A DNA stretch of 64,000 nucleotides from Pedobacter roseus (GCF_014395225.1 NZ_CP060723.1:3286001-3350000); one strand, 5' to 3'; shown: positions 42,580 through 52,740, counted from the first letter of the stretch. Notes: generated by a model not told the origin, from the letters alone. Numbers and translations are program-made.

Positions 42580-45126
42580 TTATTTTAAATAAATAGATTC
42601 GATAGCAATATTGATTGGTTTGGGACTAGCCCCATAACCAAAAGTAATTTCGAGCTTTTCGGCATTTTTTAAGTCGAATGCAGCTTTGTTTGGTGATTGA
42701 TAATAAAGTGGCAAAAAGCCAGGATAAGGACGCGGAAGCAATAATTGCGCATCATTTTTAAGCTGATTTAATGGAATTTCGATCAGTTGAAAATCTTTTC
42801 CCGCAAGGATTTCGGTGGAGAAGAAATGGGCATCGGTATCAATTAAGCCCATCTTAACTTTAGTGTTTTCGATATTTGCCTTTATTTTGATGACCATTTT
42901 GCTCAAATTATTCAGTTCCGAAGCTCTTCCAGTCATTTTATCAACGAAAAAGCTTTGAAAACCCATCAGTTGGATACTTTTAGGTATATTAATAGATAGC
43001 TTCATACTTAAAACAGATGGATTTTCATCTGAAACGTATTCTATTTTACTATTTCCCCAATCTGGATTATAAATATTACTGTTTTCCCCATCTAAAGCTG
43101 CATTGAAGATTTCTACCCTGGCATTTTTAGCTGCAACATAAGTCTGGTAGCTTTCGGGTTCGAGCTTATCCCATGCATTTGGATTTCCATTTACACGGCC
43201 CGGAAAAGTAATGTAATCCCCATTAGCCTTATGGATAATAATCTGGTATTTTAGTAAACCATCTTTAACCAGTTCAGCAGGAATTGTAGCGGCATATTCG
43301 TACTCCCGTTTTTTTTGTAAAGGAATATTTTGCCAGCGGTTTGCGCCATTAAATTGAATAAAAGCAGAATCTTTTGCGGTTAGGCCTGTAATTTCTGCCT
43401 GGAGCTGAATGGCTATACCTGCCGAAATTGCTCTTAAAGGCTGATGTTTAACAAATACATCTCCTTTTGAAGCTTTGGGGGCAACAAATTCGCCCAAGGT
43501 AATATTCTGATAACTGCTTTGCGCATTTAGATTGGTTTTCTGGTTTTTCTTTACCAACAGATAAGTTCCGGGAGAAACATTAAACCCATTTTTAACAGCT
43601 GCCGAATTAACCGTATTACCTTGATTTAAGCCCATAATTGTAAAATTGGAGCCTAAATCGGGCAGATCGATATCCATTGGCAAGGTAGACCAAATGATCC
43701 GTGTAACTTCTTTTTCAGGCGAAGCTTTTTCAAAAGGATCCCTGATCTGAACCGCATCAGGCATCACTTCCAAACGCCATACTCCGGCAGCCACCTGATC
43801 GATAAAGTAAGCTCCCCTACCATCATATTGAACAATTTTTGAGCTTCCAACCCCCGCAATATGTTTTAGTTTTTTGGCATTAATTATTTTCGAAGAGGTG
43901 GAATTAGTGTAATAAAATTCTTCGGCAGTATTCATTTCGCTCAGTGAATTTTTATAATCAATTTTGAACGGGCCTAAGGAATTGCCATTATTTAACGTAT
44001 CTAAACGTAATGTTTGATGAAAAACCTTTGAAGCAATTAACATACTAATTGCTTTTGAAGGTGTATAAGCCAGGTTTAAATAATGGGTTTGATATTCGGT
44101 ATTGGCATAAGCAGTTGCCATGGGATCGTAGGCAAATTGCGTGGCCCATTGAAAACCAGCTGCCCTGAAACTTCTGGCCATTGCCGGATACATGATCGGC
44201 GCCATTACATCACCCGCATCAAATTCGTACACCGCTTTAGCGCGGTTTTTAAACGTGGGAATGGTATCGAAAGGAATTTTGTACTTTGCTACATTGGGCA
44301 GGTAATTGCCTTGCAGCGTATGGCCGGCAACCAAGCCTGTTGGGTACCATTGGAAGGTATGTCCCTGAACATTTGCCTTTACAATGGCATCGGCATACCA
44401 GGGCGATTCGCTGATATTATAGAAAATAGGTTTAGTCCAGCCGACACTTTTTATGGCGGAGGTCATGCGGTTTACATATTCCGTAGCTCTTTCTTTTGGC
44501 CCGCTGTGATGAGGTTCGTTATTGATTTCTGCAGCCAAAATATCAACATCCTGCTGATAGGTTAAACCCGTGTAAGGATTTTTATGTTTAAAGAACTGTT
44601 TCAGGTAATTTTCCTGTGCTTTAAAAGCTTCTTCGCTTACTACCGATTTATCTTTACCATATTTATTAGCAAAACTGCCTGTTTTTTCATCCTTCTCCGG
44701 ATATCCGTTTCCCCAAAAAGCAATTGGCGTAACCAAAGTTTTAATTTTACGTTTTTTAAGTTCGGCCAGCAGAAAATCGAAAAGGCGCAAATGTTCATTA
44801 TTGATCAGGTTTCCTTCAGCATCCGATATTTCCTGGTCCCAAACATGTACACGGAAGGCATCCAAACCCAAACGCGAAAAATGATATACATCATCTTTTA
44901 TCGCTTGTTCGGCAGTTACACCCATCCTTACAATGGCCCTGTTACCGTAAGCAAAGGGTGCGGTATAGTTTGTACCGAAAAAAGCGGCTTCTTTATGGTC
45001 TTTCTCCCAACGGATTACACCCGATGCATCTACATAAACACCCTGTTTATTTTGGGCATGAACAACAATTGCCATGGCGGCAAAAGCAACGGAAAGCGAC
45101 AGTTTTTTGAGTAAAATCATAAACAT
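42580..45126 (-). CDS. Exported GH5-like (cellulase-type fold) glycoside hydrolase
   Basis: An 848-residue protein with a signal peptide (about 1-24). The barrel domain has FFGTNYTAPFAYGNRAIVRM, LDAFRVHVWDQEI, the acid/base region AAEINNEPHHSG, and a nucleophile candidate Glu in KAVYEFDAGDVMAPIMYPAM. About 400 further residues form beta-rich domains (e.g. LRAISAGIAIQLQAEITG), likely for sugar binding. The exact GH subfamily and substrate are uncertain. A hairpin (45134-45156) lies just before the start codon. ATG at 45126 or 45120. Confidence 0.78.
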   Translation of the reverse strand: MFMILLKKLSLSVAFAAMAIVVHAQNKQGVYVDASGVIRWEKDHKEAAFFGTNYTAPFAYGNRAIVRMGVTAEQAIKDDVYHFSRLGLDAFRVHVWDQEISDAEGNLINNEHLRLFDFLLAELKKRKIKTLVTPIAFWGNGYPEKDEKTGSFANKYGKDKSVVSEEAFKAQENYLKQFFKHKNPYTGLTYQQDVDILAAEINNEPHHSGPKERATEYVNRMTSAIKSVGWTKPIFYNISESPWYADAIVKANVQGHTFQWYPTGLVAGHTLQGNYLPNVAKYKIPFDTIPTFKNRAKAVYEFDAGDVMAPIMYPAMARSFRAAGFQWATQFAYDPMATAYANTEYQTHYLNLAYTPSKAISMLIASKVFHQTLRLDTLNNGNSLGPFKIDYKNSLSEMNTAEEFYYTNSTSSKIINAKKLKHIAGVGSSKIVQYDGRGAYFIDQVAAGVWRLEVMPDAVQIRDPFEKASPEKEVTRIIWSTLPMDIDLPDLGSNFTIMGLNQGNTVNSAAVKNGFNVSPGTYLLVKKNQKTNLNAQSSYQNITLGEFVAPKASKGDVFVKHQPLRAISAGIAIQLQAEITGLTAKDSAFIQFNGANRWQNIPLQKKREYEYAATIPAELVKDGLLKYQIIIHKANGDYITFPGRVNGNPNAWDKLEPESYQTYVAAKNARVEIFNAALDGENSNIYNPDWGNSKIEYVSDENPSVLSMKLSINIPKSIQLMGFQSFFVDKMTGRASELNNLSKMVIKIKANIENTKVKMGLIDTDAHFFSTEILAGKDFQLIEIPLNQLKNDAQLLLPRPYPGFLPLYYQSPNKAAFDLKNAEKLEITFGYGASPKPINIAIESIYLK

Positions 45127-45133
45127 TTTTTTT

Positions 45134-45156
45134 AGTCGGGATTTGCAATCCTGACT
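45134..45156. promoter_or_regulatory. Intercistronic hairpin before the GH5-like gene
   Basis: AGTCGGGATT pairs with AATCCTGACT (one mismatch, 3-nt loop) 8 nt before the ATG at 45126. It could moderate translation or protect mRNA between the galactanase and GH5-like genes. Confidence 0.4.
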
Positions 45157-45258
45157 TTATTAATTACGGATTTAAAATCTGTACCAGTTATAGCCTTTTA
45201 AATGTCCTCACGAACCATGGCAACATGCCTCATGCCTGTCCCCTTTATGGGTTGGGGA

Positions 45259-46311
45259 TTAAGGCAAAAATGCATCCATTGCAACCGTTGGTTTGCCCGA
45301 ATCATCAAAAGCGCCCAATTTATAACCGCTCCAGTTATTGTAAGATTGCGGTTCCCAATAGAAAACCCCTAAGCCTTTGTTATTTGGCAACGATTTATTC
45401 TTCACGATTAAATCTTTAATAAACGCTTTGCAGGCTACTGCTTCTGAAACTGGCATTCCCAATTCGCAAATCATTACTTCCGATCCGTATCGCGAAACCA
45501 TATCAGTCATATTGGCCAAACACTGGGTATTTTTTGTCGACCAGTCTGCCGCGGTAGGGTACATCGACATGCCGACTACATCCCATTTTGCACCATTATT
45601 CTTTAAGCCATCAAATATCCACCTAAATAAGCTGTTATCGTAACCATTGGAGATATGCACCACCACTTTCGAGGTCGGATTTACCGCTTTTACACCATTA
45701 TATCCCGAAAGTACCAAATCTGCAAAGTTTTTCATACTTGTAGATGCTTTTCCATCGTTCCATAACATGCCGTTATTGGTTTCGTTGCCTACCTGTACCC
45801 ATTCTGGCACAATTTTATTGTTTTTTAAAACCGTTAAAACCTCAACTGTATGGTTATAAACTGAAGTTTTCAGGGTAGCAAAATCTTGCGAAGCCCATGC
45901 GGCAGGTTTGTTTTGCTGTGCTGGATCTGCCCACGAATCGCTGTAATGAAAATCGATCAGTAAACGCATGTTCATGGCTTTTGCCCTTTTTGCCTTAGCC
46001 AAAACATCGGCGGTATTGCAATAACCGGCAGCCGGATTCACCCAAACCCTCAATCGAATGGTATTGATGCCTTTATCTTTCAGAATCTTCAATAAATCCT
46101 GTTGTTCACCTGCAGCATTGTAAAACTTCTTGCCTGCTGCTTCCATTTCCGTCAGCCAGCTTACATCGGCTCCTAAGGCATAAGTGCCTACCGGATCGGG
46201 AGCAGGATAAATCTGCGTTTCGCCTTTAACCGATTTTTTGCAACCTGTATTAATCAAACTGAGCATTATTATAAGGCCCAGCCAGTTGATGGTTTTTATT
46301 TTTTTAATCAT
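45259..46311 (-). CDS. Arabinogalactan endo-beta-1,4-galactanase, family GH53 (lipoprotein)
   Basis: A 350-residue protein with a lipoprotein signal (INTGC-KKS, Cys about 25), so probably surface- or membrane-anchored. GH53 marks are GADVSWLTEMEAAGKKFYN, NTIRLRVWVNPAAGYCNTAD, LLIDFHYSDSWADPAQQ, acid/base Glu in WVQVGNETNNGMLW, and nucleophile Glu in VMICELGMPVSE. It cleaves beta-1,4-galactan internally and defines the likely substrate of the locus. ATG 46311 is preferred to TTG 46329. Confidence 0.93.
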   Translation of the reverse strand: MIKKIKTINWLGLIIMLSLINTGCKKSVKGETQIYPAPDPVGTYALGADVSWLTEMEAAGKKFYNAAGEQQDLLKILKDKGINTIRLRVWVNPAAGYCNTADVLAKAKRAKAMNMRLLIDFHYSDSWADPAQQNKPAAWASQDFATLKTSVYNHTVEVLTVLKNNKIVPEWVQVGNETNNGMLWNDGKASTSMKNFADLVLSGYNGVKAVNPTSKVVVHISNGYDNSLFRWIFDGLKNNGAKWDVVGMSMYPTAADWSTKNTQCLANMTDMVSRYGSEVMICELGMPVSEAVACKAFIKDLIVKNKSLPNNKGLGVFYWEPQSYNNWSGYKLGAFDDSGKPTVAMDAFLP

Positions 46312-46371
46312 TTCTATATTCTTAAGCAAGTTTGAACTTAATCTTTGTATTATAGTTTATTCTAAATCGCC

Positions 46372-46468
46372 CGTCATTCCCGCGCAGGCGGGAATCCCAA
46401 TACTCCATATACCTGCCAGCGCTTTAAGGTTCCCAATCGACCCGATAGCTATCGGGTTGGGAATGACG
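46372..46468. repeat. CGTCATTCCC two-hairpin dispersed repeat (family A)
   Basis: CGTCATTCCCGCGCAGGCGGGAAT opens the block (given here in family wording) and GGGTTGGGAATGACG closes it; a CCCGATAGCTATCGGG palindrome is inside. It separates the GH53 and SusE genes. Confidence 0.75.
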
Positions 46469-46479
46469 AAACGAGAAAT

Positions 46480-47589
46480 TTATTTAATCGAATAAGTATA
46501 ATTTCCGTCACCGGCACTTAAATCTAAAGTAACGGTGAAAACACCTGTTTTGCTAACCGGGATATTAATACCGCCCCAGGTTGGTGCACCTGCATAAACC
46601 AAAGCTCCATTGGCATCTACTTTATAACTGATATCGTAACCGCCATTACAGGTAAATACGAAAGTTTTTCCTGCGGTTAAGGCAACATTTGCGGCCACCC
46701 ATTTACCGGTTGTTGCATTATATATCAATGGGGTTGATGAAGTGCTCCAGGCATTGTCATCACCAGAGATAAAGAATTTTACGGGCGTATAGGTAATGGT
46801 TAATGCATCTACATCGGCATTTACTTTCATGTAAGCCGGTGCTGGCGTAAGGTATAAATTACCGCCGGTTAAGCTCATGGTTGTTGAAGTACCTCCCCAA
46901 CCGTACACTTTCGCATCTTTTGTTGATACCAGCTGAAAAGCGTCGCCACCATAGCCATCGGCATTTGGTAAATTTAAATATCCCTCATATTTTGAATTGA
47001 ATTTAGCTGAAGTAAGTACAAAACCATTTGTCCTTGCGGTTGGTGTTTTCCAGGAATTGCCTCCTTTTACCATCAACGCCGGATATTCGATGGTAGCTTT
47101 GTATGGATTAACCGTCATGGTTAAGCTTGAGTAGATTGGTTTGATGGTAGAAGCCGTTCCTGTATTTTGGGTTACTTCTGCTTTTAACCTTACAACTAAG
47201 GTACTTACGGCACCTGTTGGCAATAACAATTGATTGGCCAGAAGCGAATTAAAATCGGCACCCAAATAAGCTTTTTCTAAAGTACCTGTTGCAAGTTTAA
47301 CGCTTATTGCATTTGCCCAGGCATTTGCGCCTAAGGTATCTGAAGGTATATCAAACTCTAAAGAATAAGTTGGGATCACACTTACGCCAAAGTTTGCCGC
47401 CTTAAAACTGAAAGTAACTACATTGGTGGCATCAGTGGCTGAAGTTAATACCACAGCGGCTGCAGAGCTTTTAAAAGCGAGACTGCCTGCACCTGGCGGG
47501 GTAACTACATTTGTGCTATCATCTTTTTTGCAACCGAAGAAAAGGCTGACTAAAAGCAAAGTATATAGGATATGAATAGATTTTTTCAT
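46480..47589 (-). CDS. SusE-like outer-membrane glycan-binding lipoprotein
   Basis: A 369-residue lipoprotein (LLLVSLFFGCKKDD, Cys about 20). The N-terminal SusE domain (about 25-140) has the typical LTSATDATNVVTFSFKAANF and YSLEFD patterns; tandem SusE/SusF-type binding modules follow, ending GVFTVTLDLSAGDGNYTYSI. It binds polysaccharide at the cell surface beside SusC/SusD. It starts 11 nt after susD ends. Confidence 0.9.
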   Translation of the reverse strand: MKKSIHILYTLLLVSLFFGCKKDDSTNVVTPPGAGSLAFKSSAAAVVLTSATDATNVVTFSFKAANFGVSVIPTYSLEFDIPSDTLGANAWANAISVKLATGTLEKAYLGADFNSLLANQLLLPTGAVSTLVVRLKAEVTQNTGTASTIKPIYSSLTMTVNPYKATIEYPALMVKGGNSWKTPTARTNGFVLTSAKFNSKYEGYLNLPNADGYGGDAFQLVSTKDAKVYGWGGTSTTMSLTGGNLYLTPAPAYMKVNADVDALTITYTPVKFFISGDDNAWSTSSTPLIYNATTGKWVAANVALTAGKTFVFTCNGGYDISYKVDANGALVYAGAPTWGGINIPVSKTGVFTVTLDLSAGDGNYTYSIK

Positions 47590-47600
47590 GATAATTTAGA

Positions 47601-49208
47601 TTAATAACCTGTATTCTGACGAAGATTTGGATTGGCCGAAAGATCGGTTGGCGGCAATGGATAAAGATTGTATTTGCTATTTACCGCTGTACCACCTTTA
47701 ACACCACCTTTCCATGCCCATAAATAAGCAGCTGTGGTAAATTTCCCGAAACGGATTAAATCTGTCCTTCGGGTGGCTTCGTACCAAAGTTCACGACCAC
47801 GTTCATCTAAAATAAAATCGGTGGTTAAAGCACTCGAAGTGATATTTCCTGCTGTATTGCCATTATACGCACGGGTACGTAACTGGTTAATGTAGGTTAA
47901 GGCCTGCGTTAAACTACCACCTGATCCGCCACGTAAAACAGCTTCGGCATAGGTTAAATAGGTTTCGCCTAAACGGAACAGAGGGAAATCGATATCTGAA
48001 AAATCTTTGGCAACATCCTGATGCGGAGCCGGACCGCCAGAACGGGTTTTGTTGCGGTATTTGGTGCTCGAGTAACCATCGGTAGAAGTATACAGGTCAT
48101 TTATCTCCATGTTTTGTCCCGACATATAAAACTGTGCCCTTGTATCTGTTGCACCTGTTTTATCAGCAAAAAGATTTACAAATTGCTGGGTAATCCTTAA
48201 TCCGCCCCAGTTACCATTTGACCCTGATACGTCTGCAGGAACGGCTGCAGGTCCATGCATCAGGTAAGTAGTACCCCCAAAATTCTGGGTACTGGTCCCA
48301 TCATAATTAATGGTAAAAATATTCTCATCTGTATTTAAGTGATTATCCGCAATGGTTAACTCGCGGTAATTACCATGAAGTGTATAACCCGCAGCGGTAA
48401 TTTTGTTGCAATAGGTGATGGCATCGGTATATCGGGCGGTACCGGTATATATTTCAGCATTTAAATATATCCTCGATAATAATGCCCAGGATGCAGCCCT
48501 ATCCGCACGACCATATTCATTTCCTTTAGGTGCCGCTAAATCATTTTCTATGGCTTTAAGCTCTGATTCTACATAAGTAAACAAATCTTTTCGTGAAACT
48601 TGTTTTGGTAAGTCCTTGCCTCCTATTTCGGTAGTTTCGGTAACCAATGGCGGATTTCCGTAAATATCCATCAATACGGCATACTGATAAGCCCTGATAA
48701 AACGTGCTTCTGCCCTGAACCTGCGTACCTGATCAGCGTCAGCACCTACTATTCCTCTTTTGCTTAAATTATCATCAGATGATTGATTGATGAAATCGTT
48801 ACAAAGCGTAATCTGAAAAAATGAACGGTAATATAAACCATTGATGATCGAATTGATTGATGACCATGTCATTTCGTGCAGGCCCTGAATACCGGCATCG
48901 TTCTGCCACGACCAAACGGCTTCATCAGTAGTGAGTTCCTGCAAATTCCAGTATAAACGCAAGAAATCGGAATTACCTTCATCTTTGATAATCTCTACCG
49001 GAATATCGGGCTGGCCAACGGATGCATTTCCGGTAAGGGCAAAAGCGCCGTAAACCTTAGCCAACGATTGTTTATAACCAGCGGCCGAAGTATATACTTT
49101 ATCTGCAGTAAGATCATTGGTAGGTACCAAATCCAGTTTGTTGCACGATGTGGTAAAAATTACCGCAGTGCAAGCCAGCATAAAAAGTTGTAAAACACGT
49201 GGTTTCAT
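47601..49208 (-). CDS. SusD/RagB-family nutrient-binding lipoprotein
   Basis: A 535-residue lipoprotein (VIFTTSCNKLDLVP, Cys about 22) with the SusD TPR-helix fold: LTADKVYTSAAGYKQSLAKVYG, ARFIRAYQYAVLMDIYGNPPL, and the C-terminal FRLGETYLTYAEAVLRGG plus LRTRAY and RRTDLIRFGKF. It forms the lid of the SusC transporter. ATG 49208 is chosen since the lipoprotein signal begins there; longer frames overlap the susC end. Confidence 0.94.
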   Translation of the reverse strand: MKPRVLQLFMLACTAVIFTTSCNKLDLVPTNDLTADKVYTSAAGYKQSLAKVYGAFALTGNASVGQPDIPVEIIKDEGNSDFLRLYWNLQELTTDEAVWSWQNDAGIQGLHEMTWSSINSIINGLYYRSFFQITLCNDFINQSSDDNLSKRGIVGADADQVRRFRAEARFIRAYQYAVLMDIYGNPPLVTETTEIGGKDLPKQVSRKDLFTYVESELKAIENDLAAPKGNEYGRADRAASWALLSRIYLNAEIYTGTARYTDAITYCNKITAAGYTLHGNYRELTIADNHLNTDENIFTINYDGTSTQNFGGTTYLMHGPAAVPADVSGSNGNWGGLRITQQFVNLFADKTGATDTRAQFYMSGQNMEINDLYTSTDGYSSTKYRNKTRSGGPAPHQDVAKDFSDIDFPLFRLGETYLTYAEAVLRGGSGGSLTQALTYINQLRTRAYNGNTAGNITSSALTTDFILDERGRELWYEATRRTDLIRFGKFTTAAYLWAWKGGVKGGTAVNSKYNLYPLPPTDLSANPNLRQNTGY

Positions 49209-49236
49209 ATATTTTTTGTTAATACAGTTCATGATC

Positions 49237-52200
49237 TTAAAAATTAACATTTAGGCCTAAAGAGAAAATGCGCGGACGGGGATAGATGTTGTTATCTACT
49301 CCAGAGGCTACCTCTGGGTCTAAACCTTTGTATTTAGTAATTACAAACACATTTTGCACGCTGGCCGTTAAAGCTAAGTTTGCTTTGGTTTTTAAAATCT
49401 GACCAAAAGCATACCCCAGGTTAACATTGTCCATTCTAAGGAATGAGGCATTTTGAACATAATAATCGCTCAATAACTGCTGTGTTTTAAAATTGGTGGT
49501 GAGGTAATTTGGTGAAGCATTTAAAATAATAGCTGTACCTAAAATCTGGTTTAAATTACCGCTCTGGCTATAGTTATTGTTGTAAACATAGTTTCCTAAA
49601 TTCGCCCTCAAAGTGAATGATAAGTTCCATTTTTTGTAGCTTAAGTTGTTGCTAAAACCTAAAAACACTTTAGGATCGGCCTGTTTCCCTTTTTTGAAAT
49701 CGTTCTGGTTAATTACCCCATCTCCATTCTGATCTACATAAACGCCTTCGATCGGGTTTCCGTTCTGATCGTAAGTCTGCTCAAATAAGTTGAAGGTATT
49801 CTTCGGTCCGCCAACGGCATTGATAAAGGCATTTTGTCCCCCAACACCGCCCGCAATCGTTCCACTTGGGAAACCTGCATAATTTGGATCGTTAGGTACC
49901 ACCGTTAAATTGGTGATGGTATTTTTGTTATAAGTAGCGTTGAAGCTGAAATCCCAGTTGAAATCCTTTTCTTTTACCGGATTAAATCCCAGGGTAAGCT
50001 CAACACCTTTGTTTTCCATATCCCCTACATTCACAATGGCCGTGGCCGCAAAGTTTGTTCCGGCAGGCTGAGGAATTCTGTTTAACAAATCACTGGTTTT
50101 CTTTTGATAAAGCTCTAAAGTACCTGTAATACGATTATCCAGTAAACCAAAATCTAAACCGATGTTCGCTGTTGCTGTTTCTTCCCACTTAATGTTGGCA
50201 ATGTAGGCACTCGGGCGATACATTTGGTAAAAGGTATTTCCAAACTGGTAGGATGCATTTAAAGCACTTAAACCATAGGTAGACATGTACCCGTAATTAT
50301 CAATACCATCCTGTTGTCCGGTAATACCGTACCCTATACGTAATTTTAAAGCAGAAATAGTTTTGTTATCCTTCAGGAAAGATTCATTTTTGATTGTCCA
50401 TGCAAGAGCTGCTGATGGAAACACACCATATTTATAGGCAGGCCCAAAACGTGACGAACCATCGCGGCGTACCGTTGCCGTTAAAAGAAAACGTTCGTCG
50501 TAATTATAATTCAATCTTCCGAAATAAGAAATCAAACGGTATTGAGGTTTGTTAAAAGCAAAAGCCGGATCAGAATTGGCCACCTTATTGCCATTGGCAT
50601 CGAAACTTGGATAATAATACTGAGTGGTTAAATAATCATTATAAGAATAACCTGCTGTTGCATCTACCCTACTTTTAATCGATTTAAATTCTTTAATGTA
50701 GTTCAGGTAAAAATCCAAAACGGTATTTCTCCTGTTCTGTTTGTATTGGTTATTTACGCCGTTACCAACACCATTTAGGTTACCAACAAATGCCTCTGCT
50801 GCATTTGGATCGACAAAAACTGTACCTTTTCCTGATGCTACATCATAAGCTGCATTTAAATTGGCATGTAATTCTGGCAAAAAGGGAAAACTATAATCCA
50901 GTTGAACGTTACCGATACTGCGCATAGGTTTAGCACGGTCTTCTCTTTGCTCCAATAAACCCACCGGATTACGGCCAACCAGATTCACCAATCCTGTTGG
51001 TGTAGTAGAATCTAACCATTCCCAATAACCATTATAGTCTGATTTATTGGTATATGTAGCTTGTGTTGGATCGAAACTCACTGCACCACCAATAGCGGCC
51101 GTATTGGCGAAACGCGTTTTCTGCATGCTTCCTTTCAGGTTGATATCCAGTTTTAAATGATTATCAAAAAACCTTGGGTTGAAAACGAGGGCAGCTGAAG
51201 TTTTCTGTAATTGATCGGTTCTTAACACGCCGGTTTGATTTTGATAACCGATGGATAAACGGTAAGGCAGTTTTTTTACTCCACCGCTAATGCTGATGTT
51301 GTTATCGGTTGAAAAACCATCCTGATAAATCAGATCCTGCCAATTGGTATTAAATGTACCCAATTGTGCTTTTTGCGCAGAAGTACCTTTAGCATTTACA
51401 ATCGAACGGATTTCATCAGCGCTTAACACATCCAGTTGTCTGGTTAATTTAGAAACCGAGTTTACCGAATTGAAAGTCACTTTTAAGGCATCACCCAAAC
51501 CTTTCTTCGTGGTGATGATGATTACCCCATTGGATGCCCTTGCACCATAAATGGCTGCTGCCGATGCATCTTTTAACACCGTGAAAGTTTCAATGTCATT
51601 TGGGTTAATAAAACTCAATGGATTAGATGCACCCGAAACACCCCCACTTTCCAAGGGTACCCCGTCGATCACGAATAATGGATCGTTACTGGCATTTAAT
51701 GATGAACCCCCACGGATACGAATGGTGCTCCCGCTTCCCGGCTGACCGCTGTTTGAAGTAATGGAAACACCCGATACTTTACCCGATAACATTTGCTCTG
51801 GTGTGCTGATGCTCCCCTTTTGAAAATCTTTAACACCTACCACTGCAACAGAACCGGTAAGATCTTGTTTTCGCGTAGTTCCGTAACCTACCACCACTAC
51901 ATCATTTAAGGTAGAAGCATCTTCTATTAAGGTGATGTTTAAAGTGGTGCTTTTAGAAACAGGGATTTCCTGAACCTTATAACCCACCGAGGTAAATTCG
52001 AGGATGCCGGCTTTAGCAGGTATTTTGATACTAAAGTTTCCGTTAGCATCGGTAGAGGTGGCAATCGCGGTTCCCTTTAAGCGAACGCTTACACCCGGCA
52101 TACCTAAATTATCGGGCGCCGTTTTAACAACTCCGGTAATGGTGGCTTGCTGTGCAAAAAGATATCCATGGGTAAAAATCAATAGTAAAAGCATTAACAT

Positions 52201-52239
52201 CCGCTTGTTACTCCTGATGAAAGATGTAAAAATGTGCAT
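49237..52239 (-). CDS. SusC/RagA-family TonB-dependent transporter
   Basis: A 1000-residue outer-membrane beta-barrel with a signal peptide (about 1-30), a carboxypeptidase-like domain (ITGVVKTAPDNLGMPGVSVR), the TonB-box-like VVVVGYGTTRKQDLTGSV, plug (SGKVSGVSITSNSGQPGSG; IRGGSSLNASNDPLFVIDGV) and barrel ending ARIFSLGLNVNF-type (PRPRIFSLGLNVNF). It imports galactan oligosaccharides with SusD. A candidate regulator-binding repeat lies upstream. Confidence 0.95.
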   Translation of the reverse strand: MHIFTSFIRSNKRMLMLLLLIFTHGYLFAQQATITGVVKTAPDNLGMPGVSVRLKGTAIATSTDANGNFSIKIPAKAGILEFTSVGYKVQEIPVSKSTTLNITLIEDASTLNDVVVVGYGTTRKQDLTGSVAVVGVKDFQKGSISTPEQMLSGKVSGVSITSNSGQPGSGSTIRIRGGSSLNASNDPLFVIDGVPLESGGVSGASNPLSFINPNDIETFTVLKDASAAAIYGARASNGVIIITTKKGLGDALKVTFNSVNSVSKLTRQLDVLSADEIRSIVNAKGTSAQKAQLGTFNTNWQDLIYQDGFSTDNNISISGGVKKLPYRLSIGYQNQTGVLRTDQLQKTSAALVFNPRFFDNHLKLDINLKGSMQKTRFANTAAIGGAVSFDPTQATYTNKSDYNGYWEWLDSTTPTGLVNLVGRNPVGLLEQREDRAKPMRSIGNVQLDYSFPFLPELHANLNAAYDVASGKGTVFVDPNAAEAFVGNLNGVGNGVNNQYKQNRRNTVLDFYLNYIKEFKSIKSRVDATAGYSYNDYLTTQYYYPSFDANGNKVANSDPAFAFNKPQYRLISYFGRLNYNYDERFLLTATVRRDGSSRFGPAYKYGVFPSAALAWTIKNESFLKDNKTISALKLRIGYGITGQQDGIDNYGYMSTYGLSALNASYQFGNTFYQMYRPSAYIANIKWEETATANIGLDFGLLDNRITGTLELYQKKTSDLLNRIPQPAGTNFAATAIVNVGDMENKGVELTLGFNPVKEKDFNWDFSFNATYNKNTITNLTVVPNDPNYAGFPSGTIAGGVGGQNAFINAVGGPKNTFNLFEQTYDQNGNPIEGVYVDQNGDGVINQNDFKKGKQADPKVFLGFSNNLSYKKWNLSFTLRANLGNYVYNNNYSQSGNLNQILGTAIILNASPNYLTTNFKTQQLLSDYYVQNASFLRMDNVNLGYAFGQILKTKANLALTASVQNVFVITKYKGLDPEVASGVDNNIYPRPRIFSLGLNVNF

Positions 52240-52266
52240 AGAATATTATGGTTAGAATTAACGATA

Positions 52267-52323
52267 CAAATGAAGGCTTTATGGCTTTATCCGCTTTGTG
52301 CTATTGTTCATTTCTTTTGTGCT
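52267..52323 (-). promoter_or_regulatory. susC promoter with candidate AraC-type operator
   Basis: On the minus strand AGCACAAA occurs at 52323-52316 and 52302-52295, exactly 21 bp (two helical turns) apart. TTCATTTG, a variant of the -7 element, follows at 52274-52267, and the -33 position is taken by the second repeat. This is the layout expected for activation by an AraC-type DNA-binding domain such as that of the divergent hybrid regulator. Confidence 0.55.
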
Positions 52324-52498
52324 AATCGACATATTATTGGTTTGAATAGCGTATTAATGGCTTTTTTAATATAATCGTTCTAAACGCTTTGCGTCATTCC
52401 CGCGCAAGCCAACCGTTTGGATATATCCTTTTTTTTAGAACATTCTATGCATTTTGCTAACTAACTTTAATAAAGAACGGGTTTTAACCATGCACGCC

Positions 52499-52740
52499 GT
52501 CAATCCCAAGTGGCAGAAAAATCAAAAAAACAGTTGCAAAATGGAACAAGTGGCAACTCCAAACCTGAAACGCAGTGGTTTTGTGAAAATACCTCACAAA
52601 CTTCCACTTAGCAGAAACGAGCAAAACAAAGTGCCGCTGTTTTTTTGATGAGCAGGGGCTGTTGAGAAGCCACATTGCTGGATTGACAAAGCGCTTTGGG
52701 TACTTTGGCGCTCCAAAGTACCATGCCCTCGCGGCATAGA
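52499..52740. repeat. Nested palindromic dispersed repeat, copy 2
   Basis: Same architecture as 37624-37868: GTCAATCC (52499-52506) with GGATTGAC (52680-52687), ATCAAAAAAACAG (52521-52533) with CTGTTTTTTTGAT (52637-52649), and the GTACTTTGG/CCAAAGTAC hairpin at 52700-52721. The centre between inner arms has diverged most, while arms are identical. The 26-bp terminal repeats of the 37.5-kb element are absent here. Confidence 0.75.

Noticed and set aside
44584..45114. A 176-codon plus-strand frame
   Set aside because: Antisense to the GH5-like gene, whose signal peptide and catalytic motifs are clear; the frame is a by-product of codon bias.
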